Source: Symbiodinium natans
Taxonomy: Eukaryota > Sar > Dinophyceae > Suessiales > Symbiodiniaceae
Length of the DNA: 60,000 bases
NCBI GenBank assembly: GCA_905221605.1
Contig: CAJNDS010002228.1
Coordinates: 188,001-248,000, forward strand
Direction of reading: 5' to 3'
The stretch's first letter is position 1. Each line of letters opens with the position of its first letter. The translations under genes and the position numbers were made by a program. Under the pieces are notes generated by a model. It was given only the letters and a program-made list of their open reading frames with translations, made no database searches and had not been told where the DNA came from. Positions 45,336-53,280 of the stretch are shown one piece after another.

Positions 45336-48300
45336 TCACACCCCATTCGACACTTCCACAAGATTCAAGAGATGTCGCATCTGCTCCAACCTGGTCCGTG
45401 GCAACGATTTAGTCAATGCATCGGCAACCAGTGTAGCGCCCTCTTCGTGTCGAATCATGATGCCATGTTGATGAACTTGGTCTCTGACCCAAGCCGCTCT
45501 CAACCCAAAATGACGTGTGCGCCAAACAAGAGTTGACATGGTAGGCTTACAAAGCAAAACAACCGCACTGGCACTGTCGGATACAGCTTCAATCTTGTAG
45601 TGTACGTTTGTTAGGTCCTTAATGATGCTCTGAAGACGTACAGAATCCTGGATTCCAGTGGCAATAGCCTCCGTTTCGGATTCGCATGTGCTCCAAGCAC
45701 AAAGTGTTTGTCTGATTGATCTCCATGATACTAAGTCCTGCCCAATTTTGATGGCGATGCCTGATCTGCTGCGGGATGCTTGGGGTGCAAAGCTTGCATC
45801 GGAGTACACCGTCAAGATTCGCTCAGAACTGCCAACAAATCGAAGGGAAAGCCAAAGTGTCTTTCTCATGTATCGGCACATGTGTCGCAACTTTCGCAAG
45901 GCATACGAAGGGTGAGTTGTCACTATGCAAGCAAGCATTGAAGTCATTGCCTGGACATCTGGTCTTGTCCTCATGGCTGCCCACATTATCGAACCAACTT
46001 CTCGCTGGCAAGCTTTCACATTCGCTTCGTGGTCCTTGTCCTTTGGCTCAGGATTAAGCGGGAGATCGTCGAGGTTGGGCAATGACGCTGTTCCGGCCAT
46101 CTGGGTCAACGCTCGCCTCTGAAGTTCCTGCGCCAGCCACCTGTGCTGATCCAGAAACAATCCCTCTGCAGACAATGTAATACGAAGTCCAAGAAAGATG
46201 AACTCAGAGACCCTGGGGACCGTTAGCGATCCGCGCTTCAAGTTGCCCTCTCCACTCCAGCTCATATAGCCCTGTGCTGTGGCCTTCCAAGTACTTCGAA
46301 CATGGTTGACCACCCTCAACATGGCCTCCGGATGCCCTATTCCAAGCCCATCGTCGACAAACATGGTGACATAGCCCCGAATGATGGAACCTTCCATGAC
46401 GGTCCACAGCCCAGGAATGTCTTGATGGGGGTTCAACACCAGGTCTCCTAGTGTATCTCCCTCTTCCTTCTGCAGAATGGCTCCGTTCATCTTGGCGGCG
46501 CGCTCTTCCTCCCAGTCCCTTGGAGCCCGCCGGAGTCCGTATAGAGACTTACGCAGGATAAGGACCGTGTCAGCTTCGAAATATCCCAGCTTCACCAAAA
46601 TACCAGGAGGCCTTAGCAAAACCCATGCGTCACGAGGTAGGATCGAGTTCAAAAACGCAGCAGATATATCGAAAGCTATCCCACACCAGTCCCTGTTTGA
46701 GGCCCATGTGTGTGACAGGAAACGAAGTGTATCAGCGTCCACGTTCTGACTCGAAAGATCATCGCCAGGCTGTTGTTCGAAATTCCCACAAGCAACAAGG
46801 CGACACTTTGCCTTAAAGGCTGCTAGCTCCGCCAGCTCTGCTGCCTCCTGCGCGCTCATTCCTGACAGATTCTTGGCTGCCTTTGGGACCTGATCGCTCA
46901 AGGGTTTTTCCTGAGACAAGTCTCCTCCTTCAAGCAACGGTTTCTTTGTCAAGACCAGCTTCATAGGGATAGGCGTTGGGAGCTCATCCTCGCTGCCCAG
47001 TCCGAGCTTTTCCCGAACTTCAGAACTTGTACATGCCTCCCACACTTCTTTCGTAGTCATGTTGTCAAGCTCATCTGCAACTGAAGCTCGCCACTTTTGC
47101 TGACGAAGAATACTTCCAGTGGTCAAAACGTCGTTTCCAACGGTTTCAGTCACCAGTTGTTGTTCTGCCAAGATTGCAGCCATGCGCTCCGCATCTTCGA
47201 TCTCTTGCTCTGCCGACATAGACAAGTGAAGATATTTGCCATCTTGCTTGTCTGCTTTTCCATTTGGCTCTGCATGGGTTGCGACGGCTGCCTTACTGAA
47301 GGTGTTCATCTGGCATCCCCTTCCGGCAAAAGGTGACAAAGCTGCCTCTGCTGAAGAATCTCTCACTTGTCGCTTGATGGCCTCAAACCTTCCTGCAACT
47401 TCATGTTCTGCAGGATCGGGACCATCTTGGCGCTCCTCCAGAGTGACAACCTCATCGACATCTGGCTCAGTCCACCTCACTGTTCCATCTTCTGCAACCC
47501 ATACTGCCAAAGCTTCGTCTGGACTCAAGAGCTTTCTCCATCGCTTTGGCGCCACCTCAAACGGTGTTGGAAGTCTCGTTGTGACGATTTGTAGTCCTTG
47601 ATTTCCATCCACCAAGGCTTGCGCAGCATCCTGAATGGCCTCGTTCACGCACAGATACACTCCCTCTCGCACACGTGGGGAAAACGGATCAGGTGCTTGG
47701 ATACGAACTCCAACAGGATCTCCGAAGGTGGGTGTTCCAACTGGTCTGTCAATGTTGAGTGCCTGCAAACGAAGTTCATACGCAGCTTGCTTTACTGCGT
47801 ACGACCAAAAAGACTTCGGCGTGTCAGCATGAAGAAGAAGGCTTGTTGCTGCCTCCTTTACAGCTTGTACCTGTCTCTCCGCCTTCCCATTGGCCTCAGG
47901 TTCATAGGCAGCGGACAGGGTTTTCCAAAGTCCTTCGCGGGCGACCTCATCAACCACGTTAGCAGCTGTAAATTCACCTCCCCCGTCACTGTGCACACGA
48001 ATCACCACTTCAGGATTGTCAGCTTCAGCGCGAATCTGTGCCAAAATTGACTTAATCCCTGCAAGCGTTTCGACTGCCTTCTTGGATTTCTGCACGCGCA
48101 CGTAGGGAACTGATGTAGCTTCTTTGTTTACAAGAACACCAACCAGAAAGTAGCGAGCCCCATCCCGTGCCTTGTCATGTGGACCAGAAAGATCAAAGCT
48201 GATAACTCCAGTACTGATTTGGTCACGCGGAATTTTGTAGTGAGCTCGTCGATGGCCGCGGCTTGCTTGGCAGTGCACACAAGTGTTCTTATACTTCAAG

Positions 48301-49178
48301 TGAAAAGCACACGCAAGCGAGGCACCATGGGAAAAACTTTCACTGTCACTTATCTCTTCCCTGAACTCAGACCTAGCATACTCACCCTGACCATCGCCTA
48401 AGCTTCCCTGAAGTCCCTGAACTAAAGGGGTTTGGTGCTCGGGAGTGTGGTGGTGTGATGCTGCTTTGTCCTGCTGCTGCTGATGTGTCGCGGTGTTCTG
48501 CTGTTGCTGGTGGTCGGCAATCTGTCGCGCAGTGGAGCTCAAGTGGGTGTCCAAGTATCTACCTGGCACTCGAAATTCCAACGCCTCCAGAGTGTCGAGA
48601 TTTTTTCTCCCAAGTGTCCACCAGTCGCGAGGAGTGTATGAGATCAGGACCTTTCGGGATCCCTTGTATGCCTCTGTGCCGTGGTAGCGTGTTCCCAGGA
48701 ATTCAACCTTTCTTCCACCAGCCGTAGCATGTAGTGTTCCAGGTCTTGGCTTCTCCCCAGGCTTCACCACTCTCCAGTGTCGCTTCTGGTCGTTCGCCGG
48801 CGCATTGTCATCATCCTCCAGCCACAATTCTCCCCCGGTGTAAGAAGAAATTCCCAGCAGTGTGTTCGGGATGTTTCCGTCGTTCGGATCTTTGTGGGGC
48901 TTGAACACGACGTCTTCAGAGACTGCGATGGATAGGAAAGGATTGTCTGTCTGTTCCCTCATGAAGCGTCCCAGAAGTCGAGCTAAACACGGCCGTTCCA
49001 AAGTGATCTTGGTAATACCATGTAGTCCTCCTTGCACCCACGATCCAAACGCCCAAATCTTTAACTTGCTTTCGGGATTCGAAACTTTGTTCTTCCAGTT
49101 GGTAATCATTGGCTGTAGCTTGGCCGCGCGGATCACATTGGCGACGTCCACATAGTTCAGCGGTCCTGGCTGATCCAA
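45336..49178 (-). CDS. Ty1/copia Pol polyprotein, copy B (2OG-oxygenase-like domain, integrase, RT, RNase H)
   Basis: 1280-aa frame, domain order typical of Ty1/copia after an extra N-terminal domain. Residues about 85-185 show a 2-oxoglutarate/Fe(II) dioxygenase-like fingerprint: H95-K-D97, H166, R175, with GGELW between. Integrase: a Cys/His segment (HLKYKNTCVHC, about 293-303) and D329, D398 (HSDGGGEF), E434 (ANGKAE), D-X35-E. Reverse transcriptase: FDISAAFLN (about 836), KSLYGLRRAPRDW and catalytic MFVDDGLG (D942/D943). RNase H: YSDASFAP...STCESETEA...DSAS, then ADALTKSL. The frame starts with TTG (49178) and overlaps Gag by 22 bases in the -1 frame, so expression probably needs a -1 frameshift. 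No internal stop; apparently intact. Reads T453 and V542 where copy A has M and A. Confidence 0.95.
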   Translation of the reverse strand: MDQPGPLNYVDVANVIRAAKLQPMITNWKNKVSNPESKLKIWAFGSWVQGGLHGITKITLERPCLARLLGRFMREQTDNPFLSIAVSEDVVFKPHKDPNDGNIPNTLLGISSYTGGELWLEDDDNAPANDQKRHWRVVKPGEKPRPGTLHATAGGRKVEFLGTRYHGTEAYKGSRKVLISYTPRDWWTLGRKNLDTLEALEFRVPGRYLDTHLSSTARQIADHQQQQNTATHQQQQDKAASHHHTPEHQTPLVQGLQGSLGDGQGEYARSEFREEISDSESFSHGASLACAFHLKYKNTCVHCQASRGHRRAHYKIPRDQISTGVISFDLSGPHDKARDGARYFLVGVLVNKEATSVPYVRVQKSKKAVETLAGIKSILAQIRAEADNPEVVIRVHSDGGGEFTAANVVDEVAREGLWKTLSAAYEPEANGKAERQVQAVKEAATSLLLHADTPKSFWSYAVKQAAYELRLQALNIDRPVGTPTFGDPVGVRIQAPDPFSPRVREGVYLCVNEAIQDAAQALVDGNQGLQIVTTRLPTPFEVAPKRWRKLLSPDEALAVWVAEDGTVRWTEPDVDEVVTLEERQDGPDPAEHEVAGRFEAIKRQVRDSSAEAALSPFAGRGCQMNTFSKAAVATHAEPNGKADKQDGKYLHLSMSAEQEIEDAERMAAILAEQQLVTETVGNDVLTTGSILRQQKWRASVADELDNMTTKEVWEACTSSEVREKLGLGSEDELPTPIPMKLVLTKKPLLEGGDLSQEKPLSDQVPKAAKNLSGMSAQEAAELAELAAFKAKCRLVACGNFEQQPGDDLSSQNVDADTLRFLSHTWASNRDWCGIAFDISAAFLNSILPRDAWVLLRPPGILVKLGYFEADTVLILRKSLYGLRRAPRDWEEERAAKMNGAILQKEEGDTLGDLVLNPHQDIPGLWTVMEGSIIRGYVTMFVDDGLGIGHPEAMLRVVNHVRSTWKATAQGYMSWSGEGNLKRGSLTVPRVSEFIFLGLRITLSAEGLFLDQHRWLAQELQRRALTQMAGTASLPNLDDLPLNPEPKDKDHEANVKACQREVGSIMWAAMRTRPDVQAMTSMLACIVTTHPSYALRKLRHMCRYMRKTLWLSLRFVGSSERILTVYSDASFAPQASRSRSGIAIKIGQDLVSWRSIRQTLCAWSTCESETEAIATGIQDSVRLQSIIKDLTNVHYKIEAVSDSASAVVLLCKPTMSTLVWRTRHFGLRAAWVRDQVHQHGIMIRHEEGATLVADALTKSLPRTRLEQMRHLLNLVEVSNGV

Positions 49179-52162
49179 CAGGGCGCGCGCGCTTCCGCCT
49201 CGCCTTCCGGCTCCTGTCTGACCATCTGAGCAGCATGTCCTCCCGGCTCTGCCTCCTCCTGAAGCCTTGCTAGCTCGGCGATATCCTCCCAGCTCACGAC
49301 GTCAGGCTCTCCAAGCGGCTCCTCACTTGCACACGGACTCACAGCACTCATGCAAGTCTCTTTCCAATTCCTGGTCAGAAGTGGTCGTAGGCGCTTGTAT
49401 TGCGTAAAGTCGAGAAATGGAAGTCCATTTCGGATCTCCAGCTGCACCCATTCACCACCCAAACTCTGCGGCATTTTTAGATGTGCTCCAGAAGCATCCC
49501 ACAGGAACGAAACTCCAATCTGTATGAGTCGGCATACTCCACACAATGTTGAAGTTCCCTCCTGTGCCTCCACGAACATCTCGCCATCTCGAGTGCGCCA
49601 AGCATTCACCTGCTGCCCATCTGCAAGAACCAAAGGCGCGGGTCTTGCCCTTGCAGGTTTTGGCCCTGGAGCAGTTCGGACTACTTCATTTGCACCAGTA
49701 TCCAGCAGCACATCTGAGCATTCATCTCCCTCTGTCACTGCCTTAGCATCGGCACGTCGAGCTTGAGGTACTGGACGAGGTACAACTGCTGGTCTGGGGC
49801 TGTACACCCGGGGCGGCCTGTTCGTTTCGATCATTGCCATGAACAGCTCATTTCGGTCGGACAGACTTATCAGCCATACCAGAATTCCAGGCCTGACTAC
49901 GTCATCATCACACATAATCAGCATGTCATGCGCAGCCAACAAAATCTGTTCATCTCCTATCTCGATGTCATAGAGAGGCAAATTTTCATCTAAGCCAGCA
50001 AGGATAACAGACACTCCAGCAGCTACATCGTACGGATTGTCTACCTCCACAAAGGCCTTCTCGGTTGTGAGAATGTCGCTATTTCGCCACGCCAAATACT
50101 CCATTGGTTCAAGATGCAGTTTCCAGAGAGGTTGCCGTCTTTGCCTCTCCTCCTGCGCCCTCTGTAGCGCCTCCGCCATGTAGAGGTCGATGTCATTCTC
50201 GTTGCGCATGTCCGGTTGCGTGCTTGGAGTGGATGCCTCGGAGTCTACTTCCTCCTGTCCAATAGAACCTTCCAAAGATGACTCGCTATCGGTATCTGGC
50301 TCATCTCCCCCTGAGCCACCCCGAAACATTGCGCAAACACTCCCTGTCCATCGGATTGATGAAGCCATAGAAGATGCTGTTGCCGCTGCCCTCGCTGTTG
50401 CCTTTGGTTGCGGCGCTGCCCTTGCCGAAGAACCGCCGGACTCAACACCCAGCAAAGTCTGAGCTGCATCTCCCTGAGTCTGGGCCTGTGCAGCATGAGA
50501 GTACTTGCACTTGTCGCCCAGCTTGCAGCCTCCTCGCTTGTGATGTCTGCACGGAATCTTCTTCTGCTCGGCATCGGTCTTGGGCTGTGGAGAGTTCGAA
50601 CTTGCCGTCTTGGGGTTCGCGGGTGAATGTTTGTAGTGGCATCTATCCCCAAACGAGCAGCTTCCCTTTTGGAGATAGGGACATGGCGTCTTCTCCTCAA
50701 GAGTGAGGGTCTTGCCCTTCGACTGAGCATCTTTGCCCTTGCCTCCTCCTGAGCCCTTGCCACCATCTCCCTTGCCCTTGTCGCCCTTGCCCTTGTGTGC
50801 AACGCTGTCACCTTCGTCAGATGTCCTGTTCTTAGCATATTCATTTGCAGAAATCAAGCGCAACTCCTTTTCCAGGTTGTCGAGAACGAGATCCACTCCC
50901 CTCGTCTGCCCTAGTTGCACAGAAGCATCAAGACGACATATCGACATTCGCGTGCGTAGGGACTCATGTCTCTTTTCGAGACGACTGACCAAGTTTTGCA
51001 GTCCTCGCAGAAGTCCAAACGGCGCAATCTCTGGAAGACCAAGGGTTTGTATTCTTGCCCTGGCAAGCTTCCATCGTCTGATGACTTGTATAGCCGCAGA
51101 CGCCGTCTGTACTGCCTCCAAGGATCTCACAAATCTGGTTAAACTGGTCTGTTCTTCACATCCACCAGGCTGCACCTGTCCTACCAACTCCTCCAGTACT
51201 TGAACCGGATGGATCTCTGTCGTAGGAGTCGTCATCTCAACGGCTGGCGCAGTTATTTCCTCGGGATTAACTCGTAACAATTGAACCACCAGTCTACCAC
51301 CATACCCCGAGGGATACGAATGATAGGCCTTCAGTGTGTCAACAGCTTCACCACGAGCACCACGCTGGTAGCGATCCTCAGCCTCTGCAAAACACTCTTC
51401 TACAAAAGCTTGAAATACTCCAGACGCAGTGCCTGCCACAGTGCATATTTGTCTCTTCCACGTTGAATATGCCATCCCCAACTCCCACGGTGTCTTACTC
51501 GTGAAGTCAAATGATGGAAAATCCGTCAACACCTTCCACTGCTCCTTCTGCCCTGTCGCTGGCGCTCTACCAGATTGACCGGGTCCAGGTTGACTTGAGT
51601 GCTCTGCCTTCGCCTTTTCGGATCTGTGCAAATGCGATGTCAATCCAGGTGGTACTGCAGGAGGCTGGGATATGTTCCATGGGTTTGCAGACTGGTCCTC
51701 ATCACTGTTGGGCTCGTCGCCAACTTGAGTCCACCAGTCCCTTTCCACATGCTCACTGCGGTCTTGGCCGTCAGGAGACAATGTAAAGTGCTCAACTCGT
51801 CGATGTTCATGAGCGTCTGTAGTCGGCCTTGAAAGGAGGTCTACCTTGGATTCCCAACTTTTCAACCTTCCATCCAATTTAGCCAACTCCTCATCCACCC
51901 GTGCTGCCAGGGCCTCGGTGCCTCCAACAGCTTCTCCACTGCCTGTAGCATTGAAGGTAGGTGCATATAGTAACGTTGAGTGAGCATCCAGCCGGCGATG
52001 GTGCTCCTTTTGCCTTATTTCTTGCTGACTGCAGGCTGCTTCTAGATCTCTGACTCGACCCTCCAACGACTCAAGCTTTGCAGCCATCATCGCTTCTCGT
52101 TGTCGGTCTTGGTCCACCTGCACACTGTGTGCCTGTGTCCTTGCCTGAACTTGCTCCAGCAT
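49157..52162 (-). CDS. Copia Gag-protease, copy B (tandem CCCH zinc fingers, aspartic protease)
   Basis: 1001-aa frame. The N-terminal 60 residues are a Gln/Glu/Arg-rich probable coiled coil. The central capsid-like part includes TPWELGMAYSTWKRQI and LEELVGQVQ. A Gly/Lys-rich linker (KGKGDKGKGDGGKGSGGGKG) follows, then two zinc fingers C494-X7-C-X5-C-X3-H512 and C538-X7-C-X5-C-X3-H556, replacing the usual CCHC knuckle. The protease motif LLDTGANE lies near residue 810. The frame begins at an internal ATG (52162); an overlapping frame to the right (52686-52087) supplies the likely true N-terminus one frame off. The stop at 49157 overlaps Pol. Differs from copy A by a few substitutions, for instance S129Y and N299L. 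Confidence 0.92.
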   Translation of the reverse strand: MLEQVQARTQAHSVQVDQDRQREAMMAAKLESLEGRVRDLEAACSQQEIRQKEHHRRLDAHSTLLYAPTFNATGSGEAVGGTEALAARVDEELAKLDGRLKSWESKVDLLSRPTTDAHEHRRVEHFTLSPDGQDRSEHVERDWWTQVGDEPNSDEDQSANPWNISQPPAVPPGLTSHLHRSEKAKAEHSSQPGPGQSGRAPATGQKEQWKVLTDFPSFDFTSKTPWELGMAYSTWKRQICTVAGTASGVFQAFVEECFAEAEDRYQRGARGEAVDTLKAYHSYPSGYGGRLVVQLLRVNPEEITAPAVEMTTPTTEIHPVQVLEELVGQVQPGGCEEQTSLTRFVRSLEAVQTASAAIQVIRRWKLARARIQTLGLPEIAPFGLLRGLQNLVSRLEKRHESLRTRMSICRLDASVQLGQTRGVDLVLDNLEKELRLISANEYAKNRTSDEGDSVAHKGKGDKGKGDGGKGSGGGKGKDAQSKGKTLTLEEKTPCPYLQKGSCSFGDRCHYKHSPANPKTASSNSPQPKTDAEQKKIPCRHHKRGGCKLGDKCKYSHAAQAQTQGDAAQTLLGVESGGSSARAAPQPKATARAAATASSMASSIRWTGSVCAMFRGGSGGDEPDTDSESSLEGSIGQEEVDSEASTPSTQPDMRNENDIDLYMAEALQRAQEERQRRQPLWKLHLEPMEYLAWRNSDILTTEKAFVEVDNPYDVAAGVSVILAGLDENLPLYDIEIGDEQILLAAHDMLIMCDDDVVRPGILVWLISLSDRNELFMAMIETNRPPRVYSPRPAVVPRPVPQARRADAKAVTEGDECSDVLLDTGANEVVRTAPGPKPARARPAPLVLADGQQVNAWRTRDGEMFVEAQEGTSTLCGVCRLIQIGVSFLWDASGAHLKMPQSLGGEWVQLEIRNGLPFLDFTQYKRLRPLLTRNWKETCMSAVSPCASEEPLGEPDVVSWEDIAELARLQEEAEPGGHAAQMVRQEPEGEAEARAPCWISQDR

Positions 52163-52686
52163 CCTCTGACTTCAAGCATCTCATTGTTCCACGTGGTACT
52201 TTGTCGTTCAACCACACCATGCTGCTCGCGCAAAGCCTCCTCTAAGGATCTCAAGCGATCTTCCATCGACATACATCCTGAGAAGATATGGGAATGCCCT
52301 GTCTCAAGCGTGCCCATAGCCTGGCCAAGCAAATTGGTTCTGTAGTTCAAGCGATCGTTCACCTCTGTCAAAGCTGCACGAATGTCCTCCACTGCCCCAA
52401 GATCAAACGATATGTTGTCCCGGAGGTTCTGCAAAAGATCGGCAGGCAATGTAACTTGGCTCATCGACCGAAAAACCACTTCACTGCTTCTGCTTTCTGC
52501 TGTGGCTGCTGCTGCTGCTGTCTGCGTGGTGTTGTGCGGGCTTAGGGGGTTTGGGCTCATAACCTCTTGGAGGTTATGAGGATTATGAGGCCCAGGTGAT
52601 GAGGAGGTTACAATGCTGAAGTGACTAGGGGTTGGGGAGAGCCTTTCACGTATAGTGTGAGGTACATCATCTAGAGGATTGTACAT
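52087..52686 (-). CDS. Gag N-terminal frame starting inside the LTR, copy B
   Basis: 199-aa frame. The ATG at 52686 lies within the LTR (MYNPLDDVPHTIRERL) and the frame crosses the LTR edge and primer site into internal DNA (NISFDLGAVEDIRAALTEVN, MSMEDRLRSLEEALREQHG, helical). A second ATG within the primer site gives MSPNPLSPHN. It ends 76 bases into the 1001-aa Gag frame, offset -1. Either a frameshift mutation split one Gag, or Gag is made in two frames. The matching part of copy A is outside the window, so this cannot be settled here. Confidence 0.6.
   Translation of the reverse strand: MYNPLDDVPHTIRERLSPTPSHFSIVTSSSPGPHNPHNLQEVMSPNPLSPHNTTQTAAAAATAESRSSEVVFRSMSQVTLPADLLQNLRDNISFDLGAVEDIRAALTEVNDRLNYRTNLLGQAMGTLETGHSHIFSGCMSMEDRLRSLEEALREQHGVVERQSTTWNNEMLEVRGCWSKFRQGHRHTVCRWTKTDNEKR
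52553..52564 (-). other. Primer binding site, complementary to initiator tRNA-Met anticodon arm
   Basis: Three bases inside the LTR the minus strand reads GGTTATGAGCCC, the complement of GGGCTCATAACC, which is the anticodon stem-loop of eukaryotic initiator tRNA-Met. This is the half-tRNA priming site type known from Drosophila copia. The tRNA sequence is from memory. Confidence 0.65.
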
Positions 52687-52905
52687 CTCGATGATCCCTA
52701 GGAGGTCTCAAGGCCAGCCCAACACCCAATCAATCCCCAATCAACATCCCCGGCAACGGAAGTGCAACCCACAATGATTATCGCACTTCGCTCTCGTCCT
52801 CATGTTGCTTGAGCCAAACCCATATGGTTTGGTACACTTCTCGATTTGTGCTGGTCGTGCCTGCACACAACTTGGTACACTTCTTGATTTGTGCACCAAA
52901 TGACA
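52568..52905 (-). repeat. Copia long terminal repeat (middle, shared by copies A and B)
   Basis: Identical as read to 44623-44960. On the minus strand it is the 3' LTR of copy A (right) and the 5' LTR of copy B (left), so the two elements share it. The purine tract at 52906-52914 and primer site at 52553-52564 flank it correctly. Confidence 0.8.
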
Positions 52906-53280
52906 CTCCTCCTCAGTCACTGGTTGGAGTGTGTGCTTCAAGCAGCTGACTGCCAAAATCGCACAAATCTAAACGCAAAAGTTTCCTGGATACCGCTCAT
53001 AATGTGAAGCATACGATGATATGGCCAGCCTATGGCTCTTTGCCGAATGCCCCCGTGATTCGGTCTTTTGGAGTCCCTATGACTCTTTCTTTTTTCGAGG
53101 TGCTTAATGTTTCTTTGGCCCATTGGCATCACACGCGGTCCAGGTCCTAAACTATCTAATTCCTAATCTCGCTGGACTATTCCTTCGGCGAGACTGAGCA
53201 TGCTAACCCCTGCAAGTATACATCTTCCACCACTGTCCGGGACAGAAAAGTTGTCTTGCAGCGAAACGGATACTCTCATG

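Noticed and set aside
52553-52566. Fragment of a tRNA-Met gene
   Set aside because: Only the anticodon arm complement is present, at the place where a retroelement primer site is expected; no acceptor or T arm.
45655-52580. Many short + strand frames across the copia elements
   Set aside because: They are shadows of the Gag and Pol frames on the minus strand and recur identically in both copies.
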